A stretch of DNA of 64,000 nt from Amycolatopsis roodepoortensis (GTDB taxonomy: Bacteria > Actinomycetota > Actinomycetes > Mycobacteriales > Pseudonocardiaceae), in assembly GCF_014873915.1 (NCBI RefSeq), contig NZ_JADBEJ010000005.1, positions 434,001-498,000 of the forward strand, given 5' to 3'. The notes beneath the pieces were generated by a model. It made no database searches and was not told where the DNA came from. It saw only the letters and a program-made list of their open reading frames with translations. The position numbers and the translations under genes were made by a program. This document shows, piece after piece, positions 56,459-64,000 of the stretch; within the stretch, counting starts at the first letter, position 1; each line of letters opens with the position of its first letter.

Positions 56459-57280
56459 TCAGCGGTTCCAGTGGATGGTGCGCTGGATCCAGCCGTCGTA
56501 GGCGGGAACGCTGGTGTAGAGACCGGGTCCGTTGGCGCAGGGCACGTCGTCGTCACCGGGGCCGGAGGTGACGCCGATCAGCTCCCACCGGCCCCATTTC
56601 CCGCGCTGGACCTGCGGCCCGCCGGAGTCCCCCATGCACGCCATCGCACCGGGCTTACGGCTGATCGTGCAGAGCCGGGTCGAGTCCGCGTAACCGGGCG
56701 AGCATTCCGACACCGCACCGCGGCGGGTGTCGAGCTGCTGAAGCCGTTCGGGGAACACCACCTTGGAGATGTCCGCGGTGTCGACCGTGGTGCCGAAACC
56801 CAGCAGACGGGTCGGCGTGCCAGGTCGGCCGGGGCGGCCGGCGATGCGGATGGGTCGCTCCGAAACCGGGCGGTCCAGGCGCACCAGCGCGATGTCGTTC
56901 TTGTTCGGCGCGCCCGGCTGGTAGCCGGGGTGGCGAACCCAGTGGTCGATCTTGCGTACGGTGCCGCCGGTCGTCCGCCGGTCGCTGCCGATCCGCACGG
57001 TCCCCTCCGGCCTCGCCGGGTTGTTGTCCGGGTCGACGCAGTGCGCCGCGGTCACCACCCACTGCGGGTGGACCAGCACGGCCCCGCAGACACCCTTGGC
57101 GTTGTTCAGCTCGGGCACGACCTCCGGGATCGAGGCCATGAACTCGTACCGCTCGGTGGAGTTCTCCCCGTTCACCACGGCATTGGCGCTGCCCGGCACC
57201 GCGAGCGCGCAGGCGGCGCCTGCCAGTACGACCGCGGCGGCACGAACCAGGTTGCGGCGCATGGAACCCACACTCGACAT
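56459..57280 (-). CDS. Secreted trypsin-like serine protease (S1 family)
   Basis: This 273-residue exported protease has a signal peptide and a short propeptide; the mature chain probably begins at VVNGEN. The catalytic triad is complete: His in VVTAAHCVD, Asp in NDIALVRL and Ser in MGDSGGP. Six cysteines fit the usual disulfides. The ATG at 57280 has GAAGGA upstream. It is monocistronic and leftward. It should cleave proteins outside the cell; the residue before the active Ser region (ACMGDSGGP) does not settle specificity. Confidence 0.94.
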   Translation of the reverse strand: MSSVGSMRRNLVRAAAVVLAGAACALAVPGSANAVVNGENSTERYEFMASIPEVVPELNNAKGVCGAVLVHPQWVVTAAHCVDPDNNPARPEGTVRIGSDRRTTGGTVRKIDHWVRHPGYQPGAPNKNDIALVRLDRPVSERPIRIAGRPGRPGTPTRLLGFGTTVDTADISKVVFPERLQQLDTRRGAVSECSPGYADSTRLCTISRKPGAMACMGDSGGPQVQRGKWGRWELIGVTSGPGDDDVPCANGPGLYTSVPAYDGWIQRTIHWNR

Positions 57281-57524
57281 ACATTTCCTTCGTTCGGGTA
57301 CTTCGGATCGACGGATCCAGCATCGCGGCCCGCCTCGTCCCGGACCATCGGGGCAGCTGGCTGATTCGTCGTCACGGCTGCTCTACGTCCAGAGGTAGGG
57401 TTCGCCCTACCCTCTCTCGTCCGCCCAGGGATCCAATGGTTTCGGCCGGGCCGCGACCGGCTGTCCGATGGCGCGATGCGTGCGTAGGAGGTTCCGATGC
57501 CGGGACGGCGCCGGGCAGCGCACC

Positions 57525-57692
57525 GTGAGCACCCACGGAGGCGTCGACGCGCGAGCCGGGAAGGCACATCTGTCTCAGCGCGCCCGCGAACTCAGGATCG
57601 CCGGGCGTTCAAGTATGTCGAAGAACGAACTGGTCAAGGCGCTCGAGAAGGCCAGTCGCCGGGAGACCGCTCGCGCCAGGCGGAGCCACTAG
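57525..57692 (+). CDS. Small SAP/Rho-N-like protein (tentative)
   Basis: This 55-residue frame from a GTG has a C-terminal stretch (ARELRIAGRSSMSKNELVKA) typical of Rho-N/SAP/HeH-type helix-extended-loop domains, plus a basic tail (RRETARARRSH). Such small actinobacterial proteins may bind nucleic acid. The start is uncertain; upstream starts at 57468 and 57497 are possible. Codon use is consistent with coding. Confidence 0.5.
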   Translation: MSTHGGVDARAGKAHLSQRARELRIAGRSSMSKNELVKALEKASRRETARARRSH

Positions 57693-57762
57693 CGACCGGC
57701 ACCGAGGCCGTCATGAGGAGCGGGCCGGCTCATGCGGCCATCACCGCCGAGCCGGCAGTCCG

Positions 57763-57894
57763 TCACTCCCGGCCGAGGACGATCGTCGGCTCGAGTTCAA
57801 TGGCCATGTCGTCCAGGGCATCGGCCTCGCCGCGTGGTTCGGGCACGGTCACCCGTTCGGTCGACGACTGGGGTTCTTCGATCGCGTGTGTCAT
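57763..57894 (-). CDS. 43-residue acidic peptide of unknown function
   Basis: This short frame starts at an ATG with GGAG 9 nt upstream and encodes 43 residues, ending DDMAIELEPTIVLGRE. It is acidic and Cys-free, and its third codon positions are strongly GC-rich as in real genes here. I recognise no family. A small regulatory peptide or a ribosomal-peptide precursor is possible, but no modifying enzyme lies beside it. It could also be a chance frame. Confidence 0.4.
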   Translation of the reverse strand: MTHAIEEPQSSTERVTVPEPRGEADALDDMAIELEPTIVLGRE

Positions 57895-57992
57895 GGTCCT
57901 CAACTCCGTTCGGGTCACGGCCGGCCGGTGGAAGCCGGCAGGAGGCGATTACCCGCTGCTCCGGAGACCAATCCTCAAGTGGCGTTCAGGAC

Positions 57993-58024
57993 GGGTCTCC
58001 GCGGCGACTCGGCCGCGGAGACCC
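57993..58024. terminator. Terminator hairpin after the GH43-like gene
   Basis: GGGTCTCCGCGGC pairs perfectly with GCCGCGGAGACCC around a 6-nt loop, 5 nt past the GH43-like stop. Confidence 0.82.
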
Positions 58025-58029
58025 CTCGG

Positions 58030-59178
58030 TCACCAGCTCACGCTGAACTCGGCCGTCGCCCCGCTCCCCGTTTTCGTCAGTTTCCCGATCCGGCTCCGCC
58101 GTTCCGGAGACGGATCCTCATGCGGAAGCAGGCTCGCGTCGGTGATGTAGTTCCACGAAGCCCACCACGAACCATCAGGCGCTTGGAACGCGTTGAACGC
58201 GCCGGGCCCCCGCTTGTTGCCCGGCAGGTTCTTCTTGCGGTACTTGTCCGGCAGACCCGGCCGGAAACGCGGCTCGCCGTCCGGGTCCGGCTGGTAGGAG
58301 AAATACGCGCGCTCCCCTGCCATCGGGGCGCACCGGTTGTCGGTCAGCGCGGTGCCGCAGTAGGCGACGCCGGTCGAGTAGCGGTTCGCGTACCAGTTGT
58401 TCCCCGAGTAGAAGAGGTACCAGTCGCCATCGATGCGGACCGCGTTGGGATTCTCGATCGTGAGGACGTCGTCGGACGGGCTGTTGTGGTGCGTCCACTC
58501 GAGATTCGCGTTGTCGATGAGCTTCTTCGCGTCGGCTTCGGCTATCCGCCGGACGTGGCGTGGCCGGTCGAACTCCAGTTTCGCGGCCCCCAGGGCGGTG
58601 ACGCGGTCCTGTGTCCAGGCGCCGTTGCGCAGGGTCAGCCAGACTTCTCCCTGTCCCCTGGTCACGTCGGCGTCGATCGCCCACCCGCGATCCGGGCAGA
58701 ACAGCGGATCGGCGTTGGCGACGAAATCTCCCGTGGCCCGTAGTGAGGTGGCGTAGCCGATGCAGTGCTTCGCCTGGCCGGCGGGCTCGGGCCCGGGAAG
58801 CGCCGCGCTGTAGAAGACGTAGTAGACGACGCGGCCGTCCTCCTGGTGCGCGAACAGGGCAGGAGTCCATAGTGGAGAGTCCGGCCTCGCCCAATAACCC
58901 GCGGGGAACGAGACGCCGTCCCAGGCGTCGCCGTCGACGGCGCCTCGGCGCTGGAACGAACCGCCGCTGAACTCGACCTTCGTGTACGGCAGCTTCTTGC
59001 CGGGGACGCTCGCCCCGACCGCGACGTAGGTGTTCGTCTCCGGCACCCGCATCAGATCCGCGGCCGGGAACCGGAAGTCCAGCGACTCGTCGCGCGGCCC
59101 GGTCTCGGCCGTCGCGGCCGGGACGGCCGTCAGCAGGCTGACACCGCACACGAGGGCGATCAGGGCGCGCCGCATCAT
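58030..59178 (-). CDS. Secreted glycoside hydrolase, GH43-like propeller
   Basis: This 382-residue protein has a signal peptide (MMRRALIALVCGVSLLTAVPAATA) and a five-bladed-propeller-type layout seen in GH43 arabinanases. Recognisable segments are YWARPDSPLWTPALF near residue 85, WAIDADVTRGQGEVWLTLRNG near 160, HHNSPSDDVLTIENPNAVRIDGDWYLFYSGNNW near 240 and GPGAFNAFQAPDGSWWASWNYI near 340. The ATG at 59178 overlaps the upstream stop (ATGA), which fixes the start. The exact catalytic residues cannot be assigned by eye, so substrate (arabinan or similar) is inferred. Confidence 0.78.
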   Translation of the reverse strand: MMRRALIALVCGVSLLTAVPAATAETGPRDESLDFRFPAADLMRVPETNTYVAVGASVPGKKLPYTKVEFSGGSFQRRGAVDGDAWDGVSFPAGYWARPDSPLWTPALFAHQEDGRVVYYVFYSAALPGPEPAGQAKHCIGYATSLRATGDFVANADPLFCPDRGWAIDADVTRGQGEVWLTLRNGAWTQDRVTALGAAKLEFDRPRHVRRIAEADAKKLIDNANLEWTHHNSPSDDVLTIENPNAVRIDGDWYLFYSGNNWYANRYSTGVAYCGTALTDNRCAPMAGERAYFSYQPDPDGEPRFRPGLPDKYRKKNLPGNKRGPGAFNAFQAPDGSWWASWNYITDASLLPHEDPSPERRSRIGKLTKTGSGATAEFSVSW

Positions 59179-59978
59179 CGGGTCACCGTCACACGGGCGC
59201 GCACCGGACGGTGGTCGCTTCCGTAGCCGCCGAGGGCGGCGACCTCGGACCCTGACGAGTCCTTCTTCGCCCACACGTGGTCGATGGACCTGGTTCCATG
59301 GCTCGGGGCACTGTAGGAGTCGGCCACGCGCCGCAGCCCCGTCATCAGATCCGAACCCGGTTCGGCGTTGAAGTCGCCCATGACGATCGGTTCGGCCGCG
59401 CGTGACGAGAACCAGTCTGCGGTGTTGCGGACCTGCAGGTTGTGCAGTTCGCGGTTGAGATCGAAGCGCTGCGCGGACGGGGTCAGGTGCACGACGCCCA
59501 CGACCCACTCGAAGCCCGCGCCGCCCACCCGCACCCAGTTGACGTACTTCGGCGGCACCCAGCAACCGCAGTCACCTGGTTCGGCGGGGCCGGTACCGGG
59601 GGTCGACGGGTCCACTTTGGCCGCGGGCGAGATCTCGCCTGCACCGTGGCCGGTGATGGTCATGTTGCCGCGCACCAGGATGGCGTTGTGCTTGACCGCG
59701 CGCCGGTCCGACTCGTAGATGGCGACATACCCCGTCGCGGCCGCGGCCTCCTTCACCACGGCCTCGCGGTCGGCGACCTCCTGCAGCCCGATGACGGCGG
59801 GGCGTTCGGTCTCGATGAGCCGGACGAGGTCGGCCTTGAGACCGCCCGCGTCGCCCACGTTGTAGGTGACGACCTTGATCGTGCGTTCGGTCGCCGCCTC
59901 GGCGGCGGGCACCGTGACGAGCGTGGCGAACGGCACCAGCAGCGCCAGCGCGAGGGTCTTGCGTCTCGAATGCTTCAT
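59175..59978 (-). CDS. Secreted endonuclease/exonuclease/phosphatase-fold protein
   Basis: This 267-residue protein has a signal peptide (about 1-28) and all EEP-superfamily motifs in order: VVTYNVGD, IGLQEV (metal Glu), VVHLTP, MGDFNAEP, SIDHVW and GSDHRPV. It is therefore a metal-dependent phosphodiesterase-type enzyme acting outside the cell, on nucleic acid, lipid or another phosphoester. It is translationally coupled to the downstream GH43-like gene, an unusual pairing. An internal CGCW pair near 137 may form a disulfide. Confidence 0.9.
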   Translation of the reverse strand: MKHSRRKTLALALLVPFATLVTVPAAEAATERTIKVVTYNVGDAGGLKADLVRLIETERPAVIGLQEVADREAVVKEAAAATGYVAIYESDRRAVKHNAILVRGNMTITGHGAGEISPAAKVDPSTPGTGPAEPGDCGCWVPPKYVNWVRVGGAGFEWVVGVVHLTPSAQRFDLNRELHNLQVRNTADWFSSRAAEPIVMGDFNAEPGSDLMTGLRRVADSYSAPSHGTRSIDHVWAKKDSSGSEVAALGGYGSDHRPVRARVTVTR

Positions 59979-60073
59979 GGGATTCCCTCCAGTGTCGATG
60001 ACGGAGGGAATCGGACCATCGGGGGCCCGGCACGGGCAACGCTCCGCGCGATCCCGTCATTTTCCGGAAAGAA

Positions 60074-60427
60074 CTACTCGGGCGAAGGGTTCTCCCAGAC
60101 GAAGGTGACCTTGTTGCCCGCCGGATCCACGATCTCCGTCAGCTTCACGAAGCCGAAGTCCTGGATCGGGCCGCATTCCACGCCACGCCCCGCGAGATCG
60201 CCGACGGTCTCGTCGATGTCCTCCACGACGAGGACCACAGTGCTCTTACCCGCGGTTTCCGGATCGTGCGCCACCTGGAGCCCGGCGTTCCCGGTGATCC
60301 GCCATTCCGCGACGCCTTCCATCGGTTCGGTGTCCGGTCGCCGCCCGATCCACCGCTCGTACCAGGCGACCGCGGCGGCATGGTCTGTGACCGGCAGCAC
60401 GGCGTAGACATCCTTGAACCTCGGCAC
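60074..60427 (-). CDS. VOC-family (glyoxalase/bleomycin-resistance-like) protein
   Basis: This 117-residue protein shows the VOC fold: DVYAVLPVTDHAAAVAWYERWIGR, then EWRITGNAGLQVA and VVLVVEDIDETVGDLAGRGVECG, ending FGFVKLTEIVDPAGNKVTFVWE. A metal site is plausible from the C-terminal Glu but not certain. The GTG at 60427 has GAAGGA 6 nt upstream and is preferred over the GTG at 60442. It stands alone; substrate unknown. Confidence 0.86.
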   Translation of the reverse strand: MPRFKDVYAVLPVTDHAAAVAWYERWIGRRPDTEPMEGVAEWRITGNAGLQVAHDPETAGKSTVVLVVEDIDETVGDLAGRGVECGPIQDFGFVKLTEIVDPAGNKVTFVWENPSPE

Positions 60428-60519
60428 GGCGCGTCCTTCCACTCGGGATCGCCGACCACTGTAAGGCGTTTTGTCCGAGTTCGCCTCGGCTTTACAAGGT
60501 CACCTTTACCCTGCACCGC

Positions 60520-60912
60520 GTGACCGGCAGACGGACTGTGAGGATGACCGCGCGGCTTTTCGCCGTGCTGGCCGTGCTCACCGCCGTCGCCCTCTTGCAG
60601 GGCGCCCTGTGCAGTGACGGAGCGGCCGCGGCAGGCTCGCCCTGCGCTCCCCTGTTCGCCGCCGAAGCCACCCACACCACGATCCCGGCCGGCGAATGCG
60701 AGCCGGCGGCGCCCCGGCTGAGCCCGGTGGACCAGCCTCTTCCGGACAACCACCTCGACGACGTCGCGGGGATCGGCATGGCACTGCTGGCCGCGCTCGT
60801 CCTGCTCGTCCGCCATCATCGCCCCGGTGGGACGGGTGTACCGCCGTCCTCCCCGGCACAGCGTTCGACGGCCACTCCACCGCTCGTCCAGCTCTGCGTT
60901 TCGCGTACCTGA
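60520..60912 (+). CDS. Small hypothetical membrane protein before the DsbA/VKOR pair
   Basis: This 130-residue protein has an N-terminal hydrophobic segment (about 10-30) and a second one (about 82-97), with cysteines between them (LCSDGAAAAGSPC and EC). The cysteines face the exported side if the first segment is a signal anchor. I do not recognise a family. It lies 55 nt before the DsbA-like gene and may belong with it. The GTG start lacks an obvious ribosome site. Confidence 0.6.
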   Translation: MTGRRTVRMTARLFAVLAVLTAVALLQGALCSDGAAAAGSPCAPLFAAEATHTTIPAGECEPAAPRLSPVDQPLPDNHLDDVAGIGMALLAALVLLVRHHRPGGTGVPPSSPAQRSTATPPLVQLCVSRT

Positions 60913-60967
60913 TCCGGCACGCTCATGCCGCTTTCAGTTGCCAACACCGAGCCAAGGACACAACAGA

Positions 60968-61636
60968 ATGACCAAGAACACCAAGGTTTCCCTCACGGTC
61001 GTGGCCGTCGTCGTCGCGGTCGTGGCCGCGTTGCTCGTCATCACCAACCTGGGTGACGACGCCCCGGCGGCGCAGGTGGACGCACCCCCGGTGGTGCCCG
61101 CGTCGATCCTCGTCCGGCCGGACAGCCATCGGCTCTCCGATCCGGCGGGCAGCAAGGTGACCGTCGTGGAGTTCCTCGACCTCGAATGCGAGGCGTGCGG
61201 CGCCGCGTTTCCCGGCGTCGAGCGCCTCCGCGCCGAGTACGGCGACCGGGTCACCTTCGTGATGCGCTACTTCCCCATCCCGAGCCATCAGAACGCCGAG
61301 CTGGCCGCGCGGGCCGTGGAGGCGGCGGGCAAGCAGGGCAAACTCGAACCGATGTACCGCTTGATGTTCGAAAAGCAGCCGGAGTGGGGCGACCAGCGGG
61401 TCTCCCATCGCGAGACCTTCCTCGGGTTCGCCCGTGAACTGGGACTCGATCTGCAGGCCTTCGAAACGGCGCTGGACGACCCGGTCACCCTCGGCCGGGT
61501 GCTCGCCGACCGCACCGACGGCGCGAACATCGGCGTCGAGGGCACACCGACGTTCTTCGTCAACGGCGTCAAGTTCACGGGGTCACCGTCCTATCAGGGC
61601 CTCAAGTCCGTCATCGACCGGGAGCTCGCGAAATGA
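60968..61636 (+). CDS. DsbA-family membrane-anchored thiol oxidoreductase
   Basis: This 222-residue protein has an N-terminal membrane anchor (about 7-28) and an external thioredoxin-fold domain. The active site is CEAC within FLDLECEACGAAFPGVERL, and the cis-Pro region is VEGTPTFFVNGVKF near 195. It should form or shuffle disulfides in exported proteins. Its stop overlaps the VKOR start (ATGA), so the two are co-translated as an oxidase and recharging partner. AAGGA precedes the ATG. Confidence 0.92.
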   Translation: MTKNTKVSLTVVAVVVAVVAALLVITNLGDDAPAAQVDAPPVVPASILVRPDSHRLSDPAGSKVTVVEFLDLECEACGAAFPGVERLRAEYGDRVTFVMRYFPIPSHQNAELAARAVEAAGKQGKLEPMYRLMFEKQPEWGDQRVSHRETFLGFARELGLDLQAFETALDDPVTLGRVLADRTDGANIGVEGTPTFFVNGVKFTGSPSYQGLKSVIDRELAK

Positions 61637-62199
61637 CACCGTTCGCCGTTCGCGCGACACCGTGGGTGCTGCTGGCCGGCGGCGCGCTCGGGCTGCTGGC
61701 TTCGTTCGTGCTCACCGTCGAGAAGATCGCGCTGCTCAAGGACTTCTCCTACATCCCCACCTGCAGTGTCAACCCGGTGCTCAGCTGCGGGTCGATCATG
61801 AAGACGCCGCAGGCCGAGCTGTTCGGGTTTCCCAATCCGCTGCTGGGGATCGCCGGGTTCAGCGTGGTCGTCACCACGGGGGCCGCGCTCCTCGGCGGAG
61901 CACGGCTCCCCCGCTGGTATTGGCTGGGCCTCCAGATCGGCTCGGCGCTCGGTGTCGTCTTCGTGCACTGGCTGATGGTGCAGAGCCTGTACGTCATCGG
62001 CGCGCTGTGCCCGTACTGCATGGCCGTCTGGGCGGTCACCATCGCCGTCTTCTGGTACACGACCCTGCACAACCTCCACAAAGGACCGGAGGTGAAGGCG
62101 GCGATCCGGTACCACAGCGTGGTCCTCGTCGTTTGGTACGCCGCCATCACCGTCGCGGTCCTGCAGGCCTTCTGGAGTTACTGGACGACGCTCGGCTGA
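61633..62199 (+). CDS. VKOR-family membrane quinone-linked thiol oxidoreductase
   Basis: This 188-residue protein has about five membrane helices and the VKOR cysteine set: a loop pair (C in TCSVNPVLSC, near 44 and 52) and the CPYC active site near 120. VKOR homologs pass electrons from DsbA-like proteins to quinone, replacing DsbB in actinobacteria. Coupling to the DsbA-like gene supports this. Its last 22 nt overlap the convergent MFS gene. Confidence 0.93.
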   Translation: MTPFAVRATPWVLLAGGALGLLASFVLTVEKIALLKDFSYIPTCSVNPVLSCGSIMKTPQAELFGFPNPLLGIAGFSVVVTTGAALLGGARLPRWYWLGLQIGSALGVVFVHWLMVQSLYVIGALCPYCMAVWAVTIAVFWYTTLHNLHKGPEVKAAIRYHSVVLVVWYAAITVAVLQAFWSYWTTLG

Positions 62200-63410
62200 A
62201 GGCGGCTTCGATCGAGAGCACGTAATCCCCAGGCACAGACCGCACCGATCACCGTCAGGGCCAGCCACGGGATCTCCGGGAAGCCCGCCTGGCGTGCGAG
62301 GTCGAAGACGCTGCCGGTGAAGAGGTTGCCGAGGAGGATGCCCACGCCGACGATCGTGTTGTAGAAGCCGTAGTGCGTGGCGACCAGCCGGTCGCCCGAA
62401 AGCCGCACGACGGTGTCCATTTCGAACGGGAAGACGACGACCGTGCCGACGGCCAGCAACGCGGCGGACAGCAGCAGTCCGGCGACGGCCGCGGCCGGTC
62501 CCGCCCGGGCGACCGCCAGCGGCGCGACGAAGGCCACGGCCATGAACACCAGCCCCGCGGCGAGGCACGTGCCAGGCGGCCACCGGTCCTTGAACCAGGC
62601 CGTGATCTTGAGCTGCCCGGCGATCGCGAGACCGCCCGAGATCACGAACAGCCCGGCGATGAGCACGGTCGCCGACGTCTCCGAGCCGGTGATCCGCCGT
62701 GCCTCCATCGGAAGGGCGAGATAGGTCTGGAAGGACAGCACGTACGAACCGATCATGACCAGTGCGAAGAGCAGAAAGGACCGGTTCGCCGCGACGATCC
62801 GCCAGTCCGACCAGATCGACGACGTGGCCCCTTCGCTTTCGTGCGAGGGCAGCGCGCGTATCTGCACCACGGTCAGGACGCCGAAGACCGCGGCGGCGAC
62901 CAGGCAGGTCAGCCGGAAGTCGACGGCCGTGAGCGCCAGCCCGACCACCGGCCCGGCGAGGATTCCGCCCTGGTAGAACACGTTGAACACGGAGAACGCC
63001 TCCAGCCGCCGCTCCCCCGCGTCCGCCGCCAGATAGGCGCGGACCGCCGGGTTGAACAACGCTCCGGCGAACCCGGTGGCCGCGGACGCGACGATCAGCG
63101 ACGGCAACGACGAAGTCACGCTCAGCAGCGCGAATCCCGCCGTCCGCAGCACACATCCGGCGACGATGAGCGGTTTGTAGCCGAACCGGTCGGCCAGCGT
63201 GCCACCGACGAGGAACATGCCCTGCTGCGAGAAGTTGCGGATCCCCAGCACCAGGCCGACCGCCCAGCCCGCCAGCCCCAGCGGCCCCGACAGGTAGCCG
63301 GCGAGATAAGGCATCAGCATGTAGAAGCCGACGTTGATGGTGAACTGGTTGACCATCAACACCTTGCTGGGCCGGTCGAAGGAGCGGAACCGCTCGGCGA
63401 ACGCGGTCAC
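62178..63410 (-). CDS. MFS transporter
   Basis: This 410-residue protein has about twelve hydrophobic segments and a typical major-facilitator loop 2-3 motif ([17 protein letters not shown] near 65). The overall pattern recalls drug or metabolite efflux carriers. The GTG start overlaps the stop of the upstream PLP-enzyme gene (GTGA), so the two are co-translated. It may export or import the product or substrate of that enzyme; the cargo is unknown. A longer upstream frame overlaps the PLP gene and is not used. Confidence 0.9.
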   Translation of the reverse strand: MTAFAERFRSFDRPSKVLMVNQFTINVGFYMLMPYLAGYLSGPLGLAGWAVGLVLGIRNFSQQGMFLVGGTLADRFGYKPLIVAGCVLRTAGFALLSVTSSLPSLIVASAATGFAGALFNPAVRAYLAADAGERRLEAFSVFNVFYQGGILAGPVVGLALTAVDFRLTCLVAAAVFGVLTVVQIRALPSHESEGATSSIWSDWRIVAANRSFLLFALVMIGSYVLSFQTYLALPMEARRITGSETSATVLIAGLFVISGGLAIAGQLKITAWFKDRWPPGTCLAAGLVFMAVAFVAPLAVARAGPAAAVAGLLLSAALLAVGTVVVFPFEMDTVVRLSGDRLVATHYGFYNTIVGVGILLGNLFTGSVFDLARQAGFPEIPWLALTVIGAVCAWGLRALDRSRLQPSVVQ

Positions 63411-64000
63411 AGCGTGGGGTCCACGACCGTGCGGCACCGGGTCCAGCGTTCCACCACATGTTCGCCGGGATGCGCGATGAGATCCGGTTCGCGTGCCGGG
63501 ACGACGTCGAGGAGGCCGTGTCCCGCGCAGTACTCGTCGTTGTAGACGGTGTCGAAGTAGCGCTGGGGACCGTCCGGGAAGATCGCCGCGATCCGGACGT
63601 CCGGATCGTGTGTGCGGGCCAGCCAGGCGGCCACGAGGGCGACCGCGCCGACACTCCAGCCACCGGTCGCGTACTGGGCGGCGGCGAGACGGCGGCAGGT
63701 CCACACCGCCTCGGCGGGGGCGACCCAGTGGACCTCCTCGAACGCGTCGTAGTCGACGTTGCGTGGATGGATGCTCGACCCGAGCCCGCGCATCAGCCGC
63801 GAGGTGGCGGGCTGCCCGAAGATCGTCGACCCGACGGTGTCCACGCCCACGAGGCGCAGCCGCGGGAAGTACCGCCGCAGCGCGCGGAAGGTCCCGGCCG
63901 AATGCCCGCCGGTGCCGACCGAGCACACCAGCACGTCGATCCGGCCCAGTTGCGCGGCCAGTTCGTCGGCCAAGGTCGCGTACGCGGCCACGTTGTCCGG
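63407..64000 (-). CDS. PLP-dependent cysteine-synthase-family enzyme (5' truncated)
   Basis: The gene runs off the right edge, so only its last 197 residues are visible. They include the phosphate-binding loop [10 protein letters not shown], a [12 protein letters not shown] segment, [13 protein letters not shown] and the C-terminal [15 protein letters not shown], all typical of fold-type-II PLP enzymes in the cysteine-synthase group. The lysine site would be outside the window. Members make cysteine or modified amino acids such as diaminopropionate precursors. Coupling to an MFS carrier suggests export of a dedicated product; inferred only. Confidence 0.85.
   Translation of the reverse strand, partial: PDNVAAYATLADELAAQLGRIDVLVCSVGTGGHSAGTFRALRRYFPRLRLVGVDTVGSTIFGQPATSRLMRGLGSSIHPRNVDYDAFEEVHWVAPAEAVWTCRRLAAAQYATGGWSVGAVALVAAWLARTHDPDVRIAAIFPDGPQRYFDTVYNDEYCAGHGLLDVVPAREPDLIAHPGEHVVERWTRCRTVVDPTL

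Noticed and set aside
62178-63926. Longer MFS frame extending to 63926
   Set aside because: The extra N-terminus is Arg-rich and antisense-like, overlapping the PLP-enzyme gene; the GTG at 63410 gives a normal MFS N-terminus.

Overview
The window is high-GC actinobacterial DNA (NNC/NNG codon bias, many GTG starts, ATGA/GTGA coupled genes). Its gene content points to Amycolatopsis or a close relative: a 7,401-residue siderophore NRPS, DasR-type chitinase control, DUF574-type methyltransferase, ANTAR and small actinobacterial membrane genes, and tandem PASTA-less receptor kinases. All calls were made by reading the sequence; no database search was run.

Positions 1-28767 hold a hydroxamate siderophore locus. 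In order: the 3' end of an ABC exporter, an iron box, a siderophore-binding lipoprotein, a metallophosphoesterase (probably unrelated), then a leftward operon of ornithine N-monooxygenase, the giant NRPS and an MbtH-like protein. A second iron-box region separates this operon from a rightward N5-hydroxyornithine formyltransferase gene. The NRPS reads C-A-T / C-A-T-E* / C-A(MT)-T / C-A-T / C-A-T / C-A-T-E. By-eye specificity codes are unassigned, Ser, N5-hydroxy-Orn (with N-methylation), Ser, Ser, unassigned. With the formylase, this fits an albachelin-like hexapeptide: acyl-formyl-hydroxy-Orn, Ser, N-methyl-hydroxy-Orn, Ser, Ser, hydroxy-Orn. The module 2 epimerization domain has lost its catalytic His, the next condensation domain has an altered His motif, and there is no thioesterase.

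Positions 28768-44547 are mostly catabolic and housekeeping: an FMN/F420-type PPOX protein, an alpha-galactosidase with a sugar ABC importer lacking its own ATPase, an ABC-F ATPase, a PaaX-type repressor with an enoyl-CoA hydratase, an ECF sigma factor with a membrane partner, a secreted GH18 chitinase behind two DasR-like boxes, a lactonase-type propeller and a secreted alginate-lyase-family protein.

A tRNA-Pro(GGG) gene at 44687-44760 is followed by a set of short accessory genes: DUF574 methyltransferase, I36-type inhibitor, HPF/RaiA-like protein, a 57-residue ANTAR protein, a 51-residue membrane protein, a Cys-rich protein, a GntR regulator with a perfect operator and a ureohydrolase-like enzyme. 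Next come two tandem Ser/Thr kinases with matching Cys-rich extracellular halves.

Positions 54150-64000 hold small membrane proteins, secreted proteins (a propeller-like protein, a trypsin-like protease, a GH43-like enzyme coupled to an endonuclease/phosphatase-fold protein), a DsbA-like plus VKOR oxidative-folding pair, and at the right edge an MFS transporter coupled to a truncated PLP-dependent cysteine-synthase-family gene. Several long intergenic hairpins share TGAAGG/CCTTCA arms and look like a repeat family as well as terminators.
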